Shown: in pieces, positions 44,172-57,617 of the stretch
Layout: every line of letters begins with the position of its first letter
Numbering within the stretch: position 1 is the stretch's first letter
Assembly: GCA_023053685.1 (NCBI GenBank)
Contig: JALIGW010000146.1
Location: 221,001-285,000, forward strand
Length of the DNA stretch: 64,000 bases
Source of the DNA: Diadophis punctatus similis
Taxonomy: Eukaryota > Chordata > Lepidosauria > Squamata > Dipsadidae
Direction of reading: 5' to 3'
Program-made: the position numbers and the translations under genes
The notes under the pieces: generated by a model
Told to the model about the DNA's origin: nothing
What the model saw: the letters and a program-made list of their open reading frames with translations, nothing else
Databases searched by the model: none

Positions 44172-44660
44172 TTTAGAATAGAATAGAATAGAATAGAATA
44201 GAATAGAATAGAATAGAATAGAATAGAATAGAATAGAATAGAATAGAATAGAATAGAATAGAATCAGGGGTGAAATCCAGCAGGTTCTGACAGGTTCTGA
44301 AGAACCGGTAGCACAAATTTTAAATAGTTCGGAGAACCTGCAAATACCACCTCTGGCTGGCCCCAGAGTGGGATGGGATTGGAGATTTTGCAATAACCTT
44401 CCCCCAGGAGTGGGGAGGGAATGGAGATTTTGCAGTATTCTTCCCCTGGAGTGGGGTGGGAATGGAGATTTTACAGTATCCTTCCCCTGCCATGCCCACC
44501 GAGCCATGCCTACCAAGCCACGGCCACAGAACCGATAGTAAAAAAATTGGATTTCACCACAGAATAGAATAGAATAGAATAGAATAGAATAGAATAGAAT
44601 AGAATAGAATAGAATAGAATAGAATAGAATAGAATAGAATAGAATAGAATAGAATAGAAT
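44172..44660. repeat. (AATAG)n array split by a hAT-C MITE
   Basis: About 18 pentamers at 44172-44264 and about 20 at 44561-44660, with hAT-C between. The right half is the 3' tail of the Rex1-like LINE at 44661. Confidence 0.95.
44265..44560 (+). mobile_element. hAT-C MITE, ~296 bp, inside a pentamer array
   Basis: Starts caggggtgaaatccagcagg and ends ttggatttcaccac. Flanks are agaatagaat on both sides, so the exact TSD cannot be delimited within the repeat. Confidence 0.9.
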
Positions 44661-45597
44661 TCTTTATTGGCCAAGTGTGATTGGACACACAAGGAATTTG
44701 TCTTTGGTGCATATGCTCTCAGTGTACATAAAAGAAAAGATACATTTGTCAAGAATCATGAGATACAACACAATGATTGTCATAGGGTACAAATAAGCAA
44801 TCAGGAAACAATCAATATTAATATAAAACGTAAGGATACAAGCAACAAGTTACAGTCATACAGTCATAAGTAGGAGGAGATGGGTGATAGGAACGATGAG
44901 AAAAACTAATAGTAATAGTAATGCAGCCTTAGTGAATAGTTTGACAGTGGTGAGGGAATTATTTGTTTAGCAGAGTAATGGCATTTGGGGAAAAACTGTT
45001 TTGTGTCTAGTTGTCTTGGTGTGCAGTGCTCTATAGCGTCGTTTTGAGGCTAGGAGTTGAAATAATTTATGTCCAGGATGCGAGGGGTCAGTAAATATTT
45101 TCACGGCCCTCTTTTTGACTGGTGCAGTATATAGGTCCTCAATGGAAGGCAGGTTGGCAGTAATTGTTTTTTCTGCAGTTCTGATTATCCTCTGAAGTCT
45201 GTGTCTGTCTTGTTGGGTTGCAGAACCGAACCAGACAGTTATAGAAGTTCAGATGACAGACTCAATAATTCCTCTGTAGAACTGTATCAGCAGCTCCTTG
45301 GGCAGTTTGAACTTCCTGAGTTGGCGCAGAAAGAACATTCTTTGTTGTGCTTTTTTGATGACGTTTTTGATGTTAGGTGACCATTTTAGGTCTTGAGATA
45401 TGATAGAACCTAGAAATTTGAAGGTCTCTACTGTTGATACTGTGTTGTCTAGTATTGTAAGAGGTGGTAGAATGGGAGGATTTCTCCTAAAGTCTACCAC
45501 CATTTCTACAGTTTTGAGTGTGTTCAGTTCCAGATTGTTCCAGTCGCACCACGAGGCTAGTTGTTCAACCTCCCCTCTGTATGCGGTTTCATCGTTG
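44661..45597 (-). mobile_element. Rex1-like LINE, C-terminal ORF2 fragment
   Basis: Minus strand: DETAYRGEVEQLASWCDWNN, LELNTLKTVEMVVDFRRNPP, TVETFKFLGSIISQDLKWSP, KKAQQRMFFLRQLRKFKLPK, ELLIQFYRGIIESVI, an in-frame TGA at about 45258, then TVWFGSATQQDRHRLQRIIR and APVKKRAVKIFTDPSHPGHK. The KKAQQR.FFLR.LR and FYR..IESV pattern is that of the Rex1/Babar group. The 3' UTR ends at the AATAG array. Confidence 0.85.
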
Positions 45598-45873
45598 CCG
45601 GTTTCATCACTGCCGGTTCACTCAGTGATGCGCCGCGTGGGCGTGTGGGCGTTGCCCGCATGCGCGCATGCGCAGTGCTTAAAACACAGCTTCTGCGCAT
45701 GCAAAAAACGAGATGGTGCATGCAAAAAACAAGATGGCGGCGCCTATGGCGCTGCCGAGAGAGCCGGTTTGGGGGCGTGGCAGGCCTGGGTCGCTGCTGG
45801 TTCTAGCGACCCAGGCCACCAAGTTACTACCGGTTCTATAGAACCAGTCCGAACCGGGAGGAACCCACCTCTG
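45598..45873 (+). mobile_element. hAT-B-related MITE, right end clear
   Basis: Right end gaggaacccacctctg; repeated ttgccggtttcatcactgcc at left; ttctatagaaccagtccgaa near the right. The left terminus and TSD are unclear. Exact gcgcatgcgc at 45664-45673. Confidence 0.7.
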
Positions 45874-45889
45874 GTCTGTAGGTAAAGAA

Positions 45890-46282
45890 CAATAAAGGAA
45901 ACTTCAGAGAAATAATTCCATATATCGTTTTTTTCTTGATTCTTGGGGGCCTCACACTCACTCACTTTTTCTCCTGCTCCCCTAAACATATGGCATGAGG
46001 GTCACAGGAATTCTGACTGTTGAAATCCACACCTCTTAAAGTCGTCAGGGTGGAGAAACACTGGTCTAGGAGGTTAGACTAGATGACCTCTAGGTTTCTA
46101 GGACTCTACATTCATCATGGACCTGTGCACATCGAACCATGGCACATTTCTCAACCTTAGCAGCTTTAAGATGGATGGACTTCAGTTCCCAGAGTTCTCC
46201 ATCCAGCAAGCTACCGGTAGCTGGAGAATTCTGGGAGTTGAAGTCCACCTATCTTAAAGATACCAAGATTGAGAAATATTGA
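45890..46282. mobile_element. hAT-D foldback sequence: one half copy and one full copy
   Basis: Bases ~46018-46065 end ggagaaacactg (half element). Bases ~46141-46282 form a diverged foldback with gacttcagttcccagagttc pairing to gaattctgggagttgaagtc around gctaccggtagc. Confidence 0.7.
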
Positions 46283-47387
46283 TCTATGGTTTTGACAATG
46301 AGAAAGAAAAGAATCCTGGTCTAACTTTAAAGTAAGAGATAATTTTACAATTGTACTTATAACTGCTGTAAAGAGAATAGGAAAGCACATGTTTTTATCT
46401 TTCTTCTTTCTTTTCACTTCATCTTCTTTTTTCCGTTTGCACTCAGCTCTTTTATTTCTTCCTTTCCCCTTTTCCTTTCTTATTCTATTTCAGTTTGTAT
46501 TGATATTTACTCTTGTTTGTAAAACTTTTGATAAAATTACATTTTTAAAAAACACTGTTATCTGATTTGCTCGGGCTGTCAGGTATAGCAGTTATGGGCA
46601 CTTGGATGTACTGTGTTCTTGCAAAATTGTTGCGCTGGGGTGTCTAACAGATCCTGAGAAATTGGAGAAGGAAACAGGAATGTTACAAAAGAGAAATTTT
46701 AATCCGGGCAAGGGAGACGCACGAGGAAGAAAATCAGAGAAACTCTGCTTTAATTATTCTCAATACAAGTTGACTGGGAAAATTGCTTTGACGGGCTTTC
46801 AAGATTCTGTCACATTAAGCTAGTAGCAATAAAGCTATTTTTGAGGAATCTAAGTGGGTCTTGTTTCTTGAGTTTATTAACCTCATAGGACCTGCAAAAA
46901 TTGGGAGCTGGATTGATGTGCTGCAGGAGAGCCCGGCAGAGCAGCGTCAGAATGGGATGGACATGGGAGGTGAGGAACTAGGCAGACCATGTTACAAGAT
47001 CATGGGCTAAACAAATGAACTTGGGGGAGGCAAGGAGTGTGCCTGAGAGGGAGGGGAGTAGCGATGAGGGAGAGGGAGCTGGGAAAATTGCCTTTTAAAG
47101 TAATACCTGATAGCTCAGCATCATCCCCTCCCCCGGGAGAGAAAGCTCAAGCAATACACAATAGAGAAGGAGGCAACAGAATCCGCATCTCCATTGGTCA
47201 GCATGACTAAGGCTAGTCAAGCTAATTACAGGGGGGAGGCAAGAGTGTGGGCCCATTACGTGTGCGCAATGACTAAATTGATCAATGGTGATTTTACACT
47301 CTGACGATGTCAGCAAGGGCTGATGAAAGCTTAGGAATTTTTAAAAGTTCCGGAGATCGTGATGTCTGTCATTTCTTCTTCTCTAAC
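46283..47387. other. Intron 4, about 1.1 kb unassigned
   Basis: No exon or transposon recognised. Possible retroelement debris around 47050-47350, but no ends or domains. Confidence 0.4.
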
Positions 47388-47388
47388 T

Positions 47389-47458
<70 letters not shown>
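47388..47458. repeat. (GT)n microsatellite
   Basis: About 35 gt units. Confidence 0.98.
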
Positions 47459-47459
<1 letters not shown>

Positions 47460-47545
47460 CTTAACCTAAAATACGAATGAAAGTAAAGAATATGGGGCAA
47501 GGGAAAAGAAAAGGGGATGTGACCGGGAAAGAAGAGTAGACTTTA

Positions 47546-47757
47546 GAGAGTAGTACTGCAGGCTACTTTAGCTGACTGATCATTTGAGTTCAGCGGTTCA
47601 AATCCCACCGGCTCAAGGTTGACTCAGCCTTCCATCCTTCTGAGGTAGGTAAAATGAGGACCCAGATTGTTGGGGGGGAAATGTAAATATATACATCGCT
47701 TAATGGTGTAAACCGCTTAGAGAGTGCTTGCACTATGAGGCGGTATATAAATATCAC
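47546..47757 (+). mobile_element. Sauria-type SINE, diverged
   Basis: actgcaggctactttagctg, cggttcaaatcccaccggct (B-box), gtaaaatgaggacccagatt and a diverged 3' end cggtatataaatatcacta. Confidence 0.85.
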
Positions 47758-47765
47758 TAAGAAAG

Positions 47766-48335
47766 TGTAGGAAGTTAGCACCCACCCCTCTCCTAGGAAA
47801 TGAGATATCCTAGGAGATATTAAAAGGTAGAAAATATTCTGTGGAACACATCTGGAAACATGCTTTTAAACAAACAAAAGACTCCTCTTGGAAACCCCCA
47901 CTCCTGCCAATGGGTCATTGGGGGCTGGGCCCAGCTCACATATTCCTCTCACCTGGCCTGGAAGTCTGCATAATAAAACCACAATAGGATTTGCCCAAGG
48001 CCCTTTCATTCAGCCAAAGCTGGATTAGACAAAAGCCAAGAGTTGCCCCAGCATGCCCCTGGGGGGTCTGAGAGCCAATGGGATACATTTCTATACAGGA
48101 ACAGGAAACTAAAAGAGGTGGGACCCAACATAGACTATAAAACAAGGAACTCAGCATCTCTTCTCTCTCTTTTTCTCTTCACCCACACCTGGAACCATGT
48201 AAGCTACCTTTTCTGTACAGGGGCTCATGCCATGTGCTCCTGTCCACCATTAAACCTTCTTTCCAAGCAACTTTCATGAATCCAGTGTCTTTTTCCCCAC
48301 TTGGAACTGAACCCAAAAGGATATTCCTTACAACA
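47766..48335 (+). mobile_element. Solo LTR, probably endogenous-retrovirus type, 570 bp
   Basis: Starts TG (tgtaggaagttagcaccc) and ends CA (ccttacaaca). A 4-bp TSD aaag is at 47762-47765 and 48336-48339. A TATA-like gactataaaac is at about 48132 and a weak polyadenylation word attaaa near 48250. The 4-bp TSD suggests a gammaretrovirus-like (class I) element. No coding sequence remains. Confidence 0.65.
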
Positions 48336-48441
<106 letters not shown>

Positions 48442-48781
48442 AACAGTAGCAGTGATTTCCAACATTTTTTTGGTGCAGTAAACACAGAATAAAGTCCACA
48501 ATCCCAGCTTTTTACTTCTATATGATTAGTAAGTATCAGCCGTTTCTAGCACAACAAACTAATCTAATCAAACCCAAAAGTCAACTTTTCTTTTTATTTT
48601 CCTGTCTCCAAGCGTGAGACAGGGAAAAAAAAGAAAGAAATTTTGACTTTGGGTTTTCAAGCAGTCTCCAAGCAGAAACGAAACAAGATAGATTTCCGCC
48701 CCCTCTTAATTAAAACAATTAATTTTGCCATCTCTGCCAGTACCCTAGCTTTTTCCATCCATTCTTCCGTTTTGAAAATTG
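48442..48781. other. Unassigned, possibly L1-like 3' region
   Basis: tttttacttctatatgatta and tctagcacaacaaactaatc resemble text near 37140-37200. Contains a small inverted pair around gtctccaagc. No coding remnant. Confidence 0.35.
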
Positions 48782-49365
48782 ACGTACAGACTTACAACCA
48801 CAATTGAGCCCAAAATTTCCCTCGCTAAGCGAGACAGTTGTCAAATGAATCACTGCAGTTGTTAAGTTAGTATAGCAATAGCACTAGCAATAGCACTTAG
48901 ACTTATATACCGCTTCATAGTGCTTTACAGCTCTCTCTAAGCGGTTTACAGAGTTCAGCATATTGCCCCCAACAATCTGGGTCCTCATTTTACCCACCTC
49001 GGAAGGATGGAAGGCTGAGTCAACCTTGAGCCTAGTGAGATTTGAACAGCTGAACTGCTGAACTAGCAATCAGCTGAAGGTCGCAATGCTGCTTTTAACC
49101 ACTGCGCTACCATGGTTGTTAAGTGAATCTGGCTCCCCCATTGACTTTGCTGGTCGCAAAAGGGGGTCACATGACCCCGGGCACACTCAAACTGTCATAA
49201 ATACATGCCAGTTGCCAAGCATTCTGATTTTGATCATGTGACCCTGGGGATGCTGCAACCGTCGTAAGTGTGAAAAAGAAGGTCATAAGTCACGTTTTTC
49301 AGTGCTGTTATAACTTCAAAACGGCCTCTAAACAAATGATAATTACCTGACGACTATCTGTACAT
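48782..49365 (+). mobile_element. Tigger-like MITE, split by a SINE
   Basis: acagacttacaaccacaatt to gttgttaagttagt, then the SINE, then ggttgttaagtgaatctggc to ggtcataagtcacgtttttc and a degraded right end. Confidence 0.87.
48872..49113 (-). mobile_element. Sauria-type SINE inside Tigger-like MITE
   Basis: agcaatagcacttagactta at left, taaccactgcgctaccat at right. Interrupts the word ttagtaacacggttg of the host element. Confidence 0.92.
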
Positions 49366-49447
49366 CCTTTTGTAGAAGTTCTCTTTCAGATTATAGTTTG
49401 GGTAAATTTCAGTCCTTTTGAAGTACTATGATTTCATTTGAATAGGG

Positions 49448-49831
49448 CAGTGATGGCGAACCTTTTTTGGTTCACGTGCCAAAAAGGGGGGGGATGCGGG
49501 GGATCACGTGTGTGCGTGCCCACACCCATAATTCCATGCACCCCTGCGCATGCACGCATGACCCCCCCCCACTCCCAGCATGCAATGGCACACCCATTTT
49601 TTGCTCTCCCCAGGCTTTAGAGCCTTTCTAGGAGCCTGGGGAGGGCGAAAATGGCCTTCCCCACCCCCTCTGGAGGCTGGAAACAGCCTGTTTCCTGACT
49701 CCCAGTGGGCCCAGAAGGCCTGAAAATCAGCCAGCCGGTGCGCACATGCGCGCCGGACCTGAGCTCGCGTGCCCACCGATATGGCTCCGCGTGCCACTTG
49801 TGGCACCCGTGCCATAGGTTCGCCATCATGG
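49448..49831 (+). mobile_element. hAT-A MITE, 384 bp, perfect TSD
   Basis: Starts cagtgatggcgaaccttttt and ends gccataggttcgccatcatgg (21st base is the last). Identical flanks gaataggg at 49440-49447 and 49832-49839. Confidence 0.95.
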
Positions 49832-49839
49832 GAATAGGG

Positions 49840-50221
49840 CTTTCGTGTGGCACGCTGTTGTAGGTAGGAGATAATATAGGCTATAAATACTCTAAAATGA
49901 ATTAATAAAGAGAAGGATCCAGTTGCTTGCTTGCTTTTCCAAGGACAACGGAAGTGATAACTTTTGGGAGCCAAGCTTCGTATTTTGGGACACTGATGAA
50001 TTTTTAATCCTCTGTCTATTGCTTAATGTCTTTTGCTATCAGTTTTCCCCAGGGTCAGCCGATAGACAAACGTTATAAGGTATTTGTTAATAAAAAAAGG
50101 ATAAACGGATTTCTCTTTAGCCCTTAGGAAATACGAAAGATATTTTTTTCCCAGCCCAATTTTCATCTCAAGTTTCTCTTTAAAGGCCAGCTTGCTCACG
50201 GGTTTCCACAAAGAAGAGAGG
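49840..50221. other. Intron 4, unassigned
   Basis: Nothing recognised. Confidence 0.4.
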
Positions 50222-50366
50222 AGCTCAGCCAGGGGTGAAATTCAGCAGGTTCTGACAGGTTCTGGAGAACCAGTAGCGGAAATTTTGAGTAGTTCGGAGA
50301 ACCGGCAAATACCGCCTCTGGCTGGCCCCAGAGTGGGGTGGGAATGGGGATTTTGCAGTATCCTTT

Positions 50367-50632
50367 TTAGATTTAGATTTATTATTAGAGTTGGAAGGGA
50401 CCTTGTAGGTCATCTAGTCCAACCCCCTGCTCAAGCAGGAGTTCCTACACCATTTGAGACAGATGGCAGTCCAGTCTCTCCTTGAAGGTCGCAAGTGTTG
50501 GGGCTCTCACGACCTCCGCTGGCAAGCTGTTCCACTGGTTGATCGCTCTCACCGTCAGAAAGTTTCTCCTCACTTCCAGGTTGAATCTCTCCTTGGTCAG
50601 CTTCCATCCGTTATTCCTTGTTTGGCTTTCAC
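50367..50632 (-). mobile_element. CR1 LINE 3' piece nested in hAT-C
   Basis: ttagatttagatttattatt then gttggaagggaccttgtagg, the same subtype as 11084. Ends at ttccttgtttggctttcact. Confidence 0.87.
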
Positions 50633-50701
50633 TCCTTCCCTCAGGAGTGGGGTGGGAATGGGGATTTTGCAGTATCCTTCCCCTGGAGTGGGGTGGGAAT
50701 T

Positions 50702-51597
50702 TAATTTAATAATTTAATTTGATAAACGTTCTTATAAGCCGCCCAATCCCGTAGGACTCAGGGCAGCATACAGCATAGATAAGAACAATCACATAAAAAC
50801 ATCATAGTTTAAAAAAAACAATACATTACTTTAAAAAACCACTCATTCATGGGGGGAATCTGATCTTCTTTTTCACCCCGCCTGCCGGAAGAGCCATGTT
50901 TTTATGGCTTTACGGAAGGCCAGTAGAGTGGGGATAGTCCGGATCTCTGGTGGGAGTAGGTTCCAGAGGGATGGGGCTCCCACAGAGAAGGCTCTCCCCC
51001 GTGGCCCCACCAACCGACATTGTTTGGCCGATGGGACCTGGAGGAGGCCCACTCTGTGGGACCTAACTGGTCGTAGGGAGGTGTGTGGTAGGATGCGGTC
51101 CCGAAGGTAGCCTGGTCCTGAGCCATGTAGGGCTTTAAAGGTCAAAAACAACACCTTAAATTGCAACCGGAGACTAATAGGCAGCCAATGCAGCTAGCGG
51201 AGAATGGGTGTTATGTGGGTGTATCTCGGCACACCCACCACAGCTCGCGCAGCTGCATTCTGTACCAATTGCAGTCTCCGGATGGTCTTTGAGGGTAGCC
51301 TCCTGTAGAGCGCGTTACAGTAGTCTAGCCGTGAGGTGACAAGGGCGTGAGTGACTGTGAGCAAAGCCTCCCTCTCCAAGTAGGGTCGCAATTGGTGCAC
51401 AAGACGGATCTGTGCAAAGGTCCCCCTAGCCACAGCTGAAAGATGTTGCTCCAATTTTAGCTGTGGGTCTAGGAGGACACCCAAATTGCGAACCCGTTCT
51501 GAGGGAGTCAATTTTTCTCCCCCGAAAACCAAGGAGAAGAAGTCGACATAATCCCTGGGGGGCAATATCCACAGCCACTCAACCACTCCATTCCACT
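50702..51597 (-). mobile_element. CR1-clade LINE, damaged ORF2 C-terminal part
   Basis: Minus strand: GGEKLTPSERVRNLGVLLDP, ALVTSRLDYCNALYRRLPSK, LQLVQNAAARAVVGVPRYTH, ITPILR, an in-frame TAG where the 28.7-kb copy has a Glu codon (LRELHWLP), then LHWLPISLRLQFKVLFLTFK and KQCRLVGPRGRAFSVGAPSL. The rest of the frame is intact. Confidence 0.88.
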
Positions 51598-51740
51598 CAG
51601 GAATGGAGATTTTGCAGTATCCTTCCCTCAGGAGTGAGGAGGGAATGGAGATTTTGCAGTATCCTTCCCCTGCCATGCCCACCAAGCCACACCCACAGAA
51701 CCGGCAGGGAAAAATTTTGAATTTCATCCCTGTCTCAGCC

Positions 51741-52018
51741 TATTCTCCAAAGCACCTGAGGGTAGAACAAGAAGCAACAGATGGAAACTAATCAAGGAGA
51801 GAAGCAACCTAGAACTAAGGAGAAATTTCCTGACAGTTAGAACAATTAATCAGTGGAACAATTAATTGCCTCCAAAAATCGTGAATGCTCCAGCACTGGA
51901 AGTTTTAAAGAAGAGATTAGACAACCATTTGTCTGAAATAGTTTAGGGTTTCCTGCCTAAGCAGGGGGTTGGACTAGAAGACCTCCAAGGTGCCTTCCAA
52001 ATTATTCTAATTCTAATT
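51741..52018 (+). mobile_element. CR1 LINE 3' end
   Basis: attctccaaagcacctgagg to agacctccaaggtgccttcc and attctaattctaattg; ORF2 tail degraded. Confidence 0.88.
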
Positions 52019-52189
52019 GCTGCTGCACAAGGAATGGGGAGCTGGACACGGTGCGATGTCTCAGGCTATCTACATAGAAAGGTCTATATGTGGGTGCAAG
52101 GATCTTCCCTCCCAAAATTCACAAGGATTTATTTTACCCATCTTCTAAAATCAGCAGGAGATTTTGTTTCAAATTAGCAATTAGGGTAA

Positions 52190-52362
52190 TGTTTTTTCAT
52201 CCTTGGCCATGTGTAAGATGCATGGACTTCAACTCCCAGAATTCCCCAGCCAGCTGTGTAAGATGCGTGGACTTCAACTCCCAGAATTCCCCAGCCAACC
52301 AGTCATGCTGGGAGTTGAAGTCCATGTATCTTAACATGGCCAAGGTTGAGAAATACTGAATT
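52190..52362. mobile_element. hAT-D foldback MITE with duplicated left arm
   Basis: ggacttcaactcccagaatt occurs twice (52222, 52271) and pairs with the single right arm ctgggagttgaagtccatgt at 52308. The right end is ccaaggttgagaaatactg. Confidence 0.82.
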
Positions 52363-54478
<2,116 letters not shown>

Positions 54479-54712
54479 GATAGAAGGGGGAAGTTGATTA
54501 CACCATGACCAAGTTCAGATTTAGCAGATTTATAGGATCAAATGGTCACTTGTGTCTCTTCAGTTGACAGCTGCCACTTACAACTTTGACATTTTAAATT
54601 AGGACTATGTGACACCAAGATCAAGGCAAGTATTTCCTCTCTGTCTGAGTTTTTTTTTAAGATAAATAACTTGGATTTTAAATTTGATAAATAAAAGAAA
54701 TAATAATGGTTT

Positions 54713-55190
54713 GGGGAACTAAACGCAAACCAGGAGATTTAAGTTCTAGTCCTGTATTAGGCATTAAAGCTAGCTGGGTGACTATGGGCCAATCATTTTT
54801 TTAATGTACACTGAGAGCATATGCACCAAAGACAAATTCCTTGTGTGTCCAATCACACTTGGCCAACACACTAACCCTAACCCTAACCCTTAGGCACAAA
54901 ACTGTCTGGGTGACTTTGGGCCAATCACCAGGAGACTGTGAATTCTAGTCCTGCCTTAGGCATGAAATCCATCTGGGTGACTTTGGGCCAATCACCACGA
55001 AGTTTTGAGTTCTGTTTTATGCATGAAAGCCAGCTGGGGGACCTGCGGCCAATCATGGCCTTTCATCTCAACCCACCTCTTAGAATTGTTGTTGTGAGTA
55101 AAATAAGAAAAGGAAGGAGTATTAGCTATGTTCACTGCCTTGAGTCACTTAAAAATAAGTGGCAGGATAAAATAATTAACTAAATAACCA
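54713..55190 (+). mobile_element. CORE/MIR-like SINE with amplified core and an insertion
   Basis: Four core units (tagctgggtgactatgggcc, cttaggcatgaaatccatct ...) and a 3' part cacctcttagaattgttgtt to ccttgagtcacttaaaaata. Bases ~54808-54893 are a Rex1-like 3' end followed by telomere-like repeats. Confidence 0.78.
54808..54893 (+). repeat. Rex1-like 3' end joined to interstitial (CCCTAA)n
   Basis: tgtacactgagagcatatgc to tccaatcacacttggccaa is the Rex1-like 3' end. It is followed by cacactaaccctaaccctaa and ccctt (54867-54893), about 3.5 telomeric units instead of the usual AATAG tail. Confidence 0.8.
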
Positions 55191-55589
55191 GCAAGCCATA
55201 TATTAGCCAAGCACACAATGGGATCTGATGTGTTGCATGTTCCCTCCCCCACCTTATGGTTCAGGATCTTTTATGAACCCAGAACAAAGTGGGTTTATCC
55301 AGTAAAATGGGGATTTTTGGAACACAATAGGTGCAGAAGGACATTGTTAAAAGATGCGAGTAAAATTTCCATTGGAAATATTTTGCTGGATGGATGGATA
55401 GCAATGTCACTGATACCATAGAGGATGGTATTCCGGCACCAGCTGTTCGTGTTTATCATTTATGACTCCCTTTTGCTCTCACGGGCTTCTAAATAGCCCT
55501 TAATTGCTTGAAATCTCAAGGTAAACAGGTGTCCACCAGATTTGCAATCCTCCCCCCCACCACCATATTTCACAAAAAGAGTCCTCCAC
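55191..55589. other. Intron 4, unassigned
   Basis: Nothing recognised. Confidence 0.4.
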
Positions 55590-55800
55590 TCCTCTGCTCG
55601 CAACAGAATTCCTTATTCCACCAGACTTGAAATTTTGGGCTTAGAAAATTTAGAGCTACGTCGCCTGCGATCTGATCTAAATGTAGTTCATAAAATCATC
55701 TGCCACAATGTCCTACCTGTCAATGAATACTTCAGCTTCAACCGCAACAATACACGAGCACACAATAAGCTTAAATTTCTCCACCTTAAAAACACATACA
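55590..55800 (+). mobile_element. L2/CR1-like LINE fragment
   Basis: RNRIPYSTRLEILGLENLEL, RRLRSDLNVVHKIICHNVLP, VNEYFSFNRNNTRAHNKLKF. Typical L2/CR1 ORF2 C-terminal text, open over about 70 codons. Same family as 42204-42600. Confidence 0.75.
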
Positions 55801-55829
55801 TATGTACACAACAACATATATACCTTCAA

Positions 55830-56325
55830 TAAGTAAACATATATTTATTATGTCTCTTACATAAGAATAATAAAATCTCATAAGTCACATTTCAAATTTC
55901 TAATTTTTCAGCCTGTCTAAAAAAAACCCTATAACTTCAATAACTAATTTTTAATTTAATATAAGACAGACTAAGCGATTTTTCTCACTTTTCAATTCTA
56001 ATATTCGTGTCCTTAAATGTTAATTTCTATTCCCAATCTATTCTGATTTAATTTCTAGTATATGTACATATTTATCTAATGCTGCCTCCTTTTCTCTTTT
56101 TGTCATCCGAGTTGTCACAGTCATATTTCTCATTTCTCTGTCTCTTTTACATTAAATTTACATTGAATAATTTTATCTATCTTCTTTTTTAACCCATTCA
56201 TAAAAGTTCCCCCAAACTTTATAAAACTCCGAGTCTTCTTTATCTTTAATCTTCATTGTGAGTTTATTATGTAATTTATATACCATAGGTATCCTTATCA
56301 CCCACTCAAGTTGGTCAAGTGTCAT
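55830..56325 (-). mobile_element. L1 LINE: end of ORF2 and 3' UTR
   Basis: The minus strand reads TLDQLEWVIRIPMVYKLHNK, LTMKIKDKEDSEFYKVWGNF, YEWVKKEDR and a stop. This is an L1 ORF2 C-terminus, followed leftwards by an AT-rich 3' UTR. 5'-truncated. Confidence 0.75.
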
Positions 56326-56490
56326 GGTTGAATAAATTCAGGAAGGACGTCTGACAGCAGCTGCATCTCACCATCTGCTGCTTAAAAATTTGTAGAAATG
56401 TCTCAAATAGCTGGTGGATCTTGCTTTAGTTCTGGTCAAAGAGCGAACACCCTCACCTGCTCTTTAGTGATAGCACAGACAGGACTGTGG

Positions 56491-56840
56491 GGTTTTTGAT
56501 GCTCTCTGAGCTTAGTTGTTTCCTTGCAGACGTTTCATCACCTCAATAGGTAACATCATAAGTAGTAGAAGGGAGCATGGTTTGCTCTCGGATTATATAC
56601 TAGTGGCTTGCCCTGTCAATTTTGTTGGGAATGGTTCCTTTATTAGGCTGTTGTTTAGTGTTTTGTTTTTCTGAGTTGGTAGTACCTTGATTGAGGTATT
56701 TTTTTTACTTATTGGTTGGGTATTAATCTTGTTATTAATCTCTACTTGGGTGTTGATTGCTGGTGAGGAAGTGTTTTGGTCTCTGGTTTCCTTTTTGGCT
56801 TTTTTCATTGTCTCTTTTTGAATGATGTGTAGATGTTGTT
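56491..56840 (-). repeat. Unclassified retroelement-like repeat
   Basis: The cagacgtttcatcacctcaa module continues into gcttgccctgtcaattttgt. The minus frame KKETRDQNTSSPAINTQVEI is Lys/Asn/Thr-rich, with no known motif. Confidence 0.5.
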
Positions 56841-57617
56841 TATAACTATGTGCCTGTTGATGGCTGATAGACAGCCAGACAGGGAAGCCAAGAGGGAGCC
56901 AAGTGGAGCAGGACTTGTGCCAAATCCAAGTAGCAGATGAGAGGGCTTGGGTTCAGTACCATGGAGAGCAACCGTTCCATCAAATCATAGACAAATTATT
57001 CCCTCACAAACCTGAAGCACTGATTGATATTTATAGCTAACTTAGGCTGTATCGGGTTTTGTTATCCCCACGAGGTAAACCAGACCAGGAAATCAGCTTC
57101 ATGGGAAAGTTAAAACTACTTTTCTTGAGATTGTCTCTAATAATAGAATCTTCATTTTCTTTGTAACAACCTTCCTCCAGTGAATGGAGGATGTCTTCAT
57201 TGATAACCAAAGTGTTTGCTGTTGGTTTTCTGCACAACCATCTCCTAAATTTTTCTCAGTCTTGGAAACAACAATTCCAGGATACACATTCTTCACTTTT
57301 ATAATTAGTTGTCAAAGTCCAATTCATTTTACACACACACACCCATTTTCTGTAGATGCTAAATGCATCTTGTATGATGAATGCTGAGAGCAAAAGAGGT
57401 TTCTCCATCTTGTGGAGAATAGAAGTCTAAGGAAGAATTAATTGTGAGCCACAAAGTTAGTGCTGACGCTTACATAGATAGATTCTTTATCTGTCTCCAT
57501 TCAGATCTTCCAAAGGTGCCCCCATGGCTATTGTAATTGAACCCATTGACCTTGTATCTGGTCATCCTCTTCTTCTTGTCCCTCAGTTGATTTGTTCAAG
57601 GATACATCTGTTTGTGG
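56841..57617. other. Intron 4, unassigned
   Basis: No exon or element ends recognised. May be the interior of the repeat to the left. Confidence 0.4.

Larger units (their letters stand above)
50230..51732 (-). mobile_element. hAT-C element carrying two nested LINE pieces, 1.5 kb
   Basis: Outer ends caggggtgaaattcagcagg and ttttgaatttcatccctg, with flanks gctcagcc (50223-50230) and tctcagcc (51733-51740) matching at 7 of 8, allowing one base overlap. hAT-C text lies at 50230-50366, 50640-50700 and 51597-51732, separated by a CR1 3' piece and a CR1-clade ORF2 piece. Confidence 0.82.
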
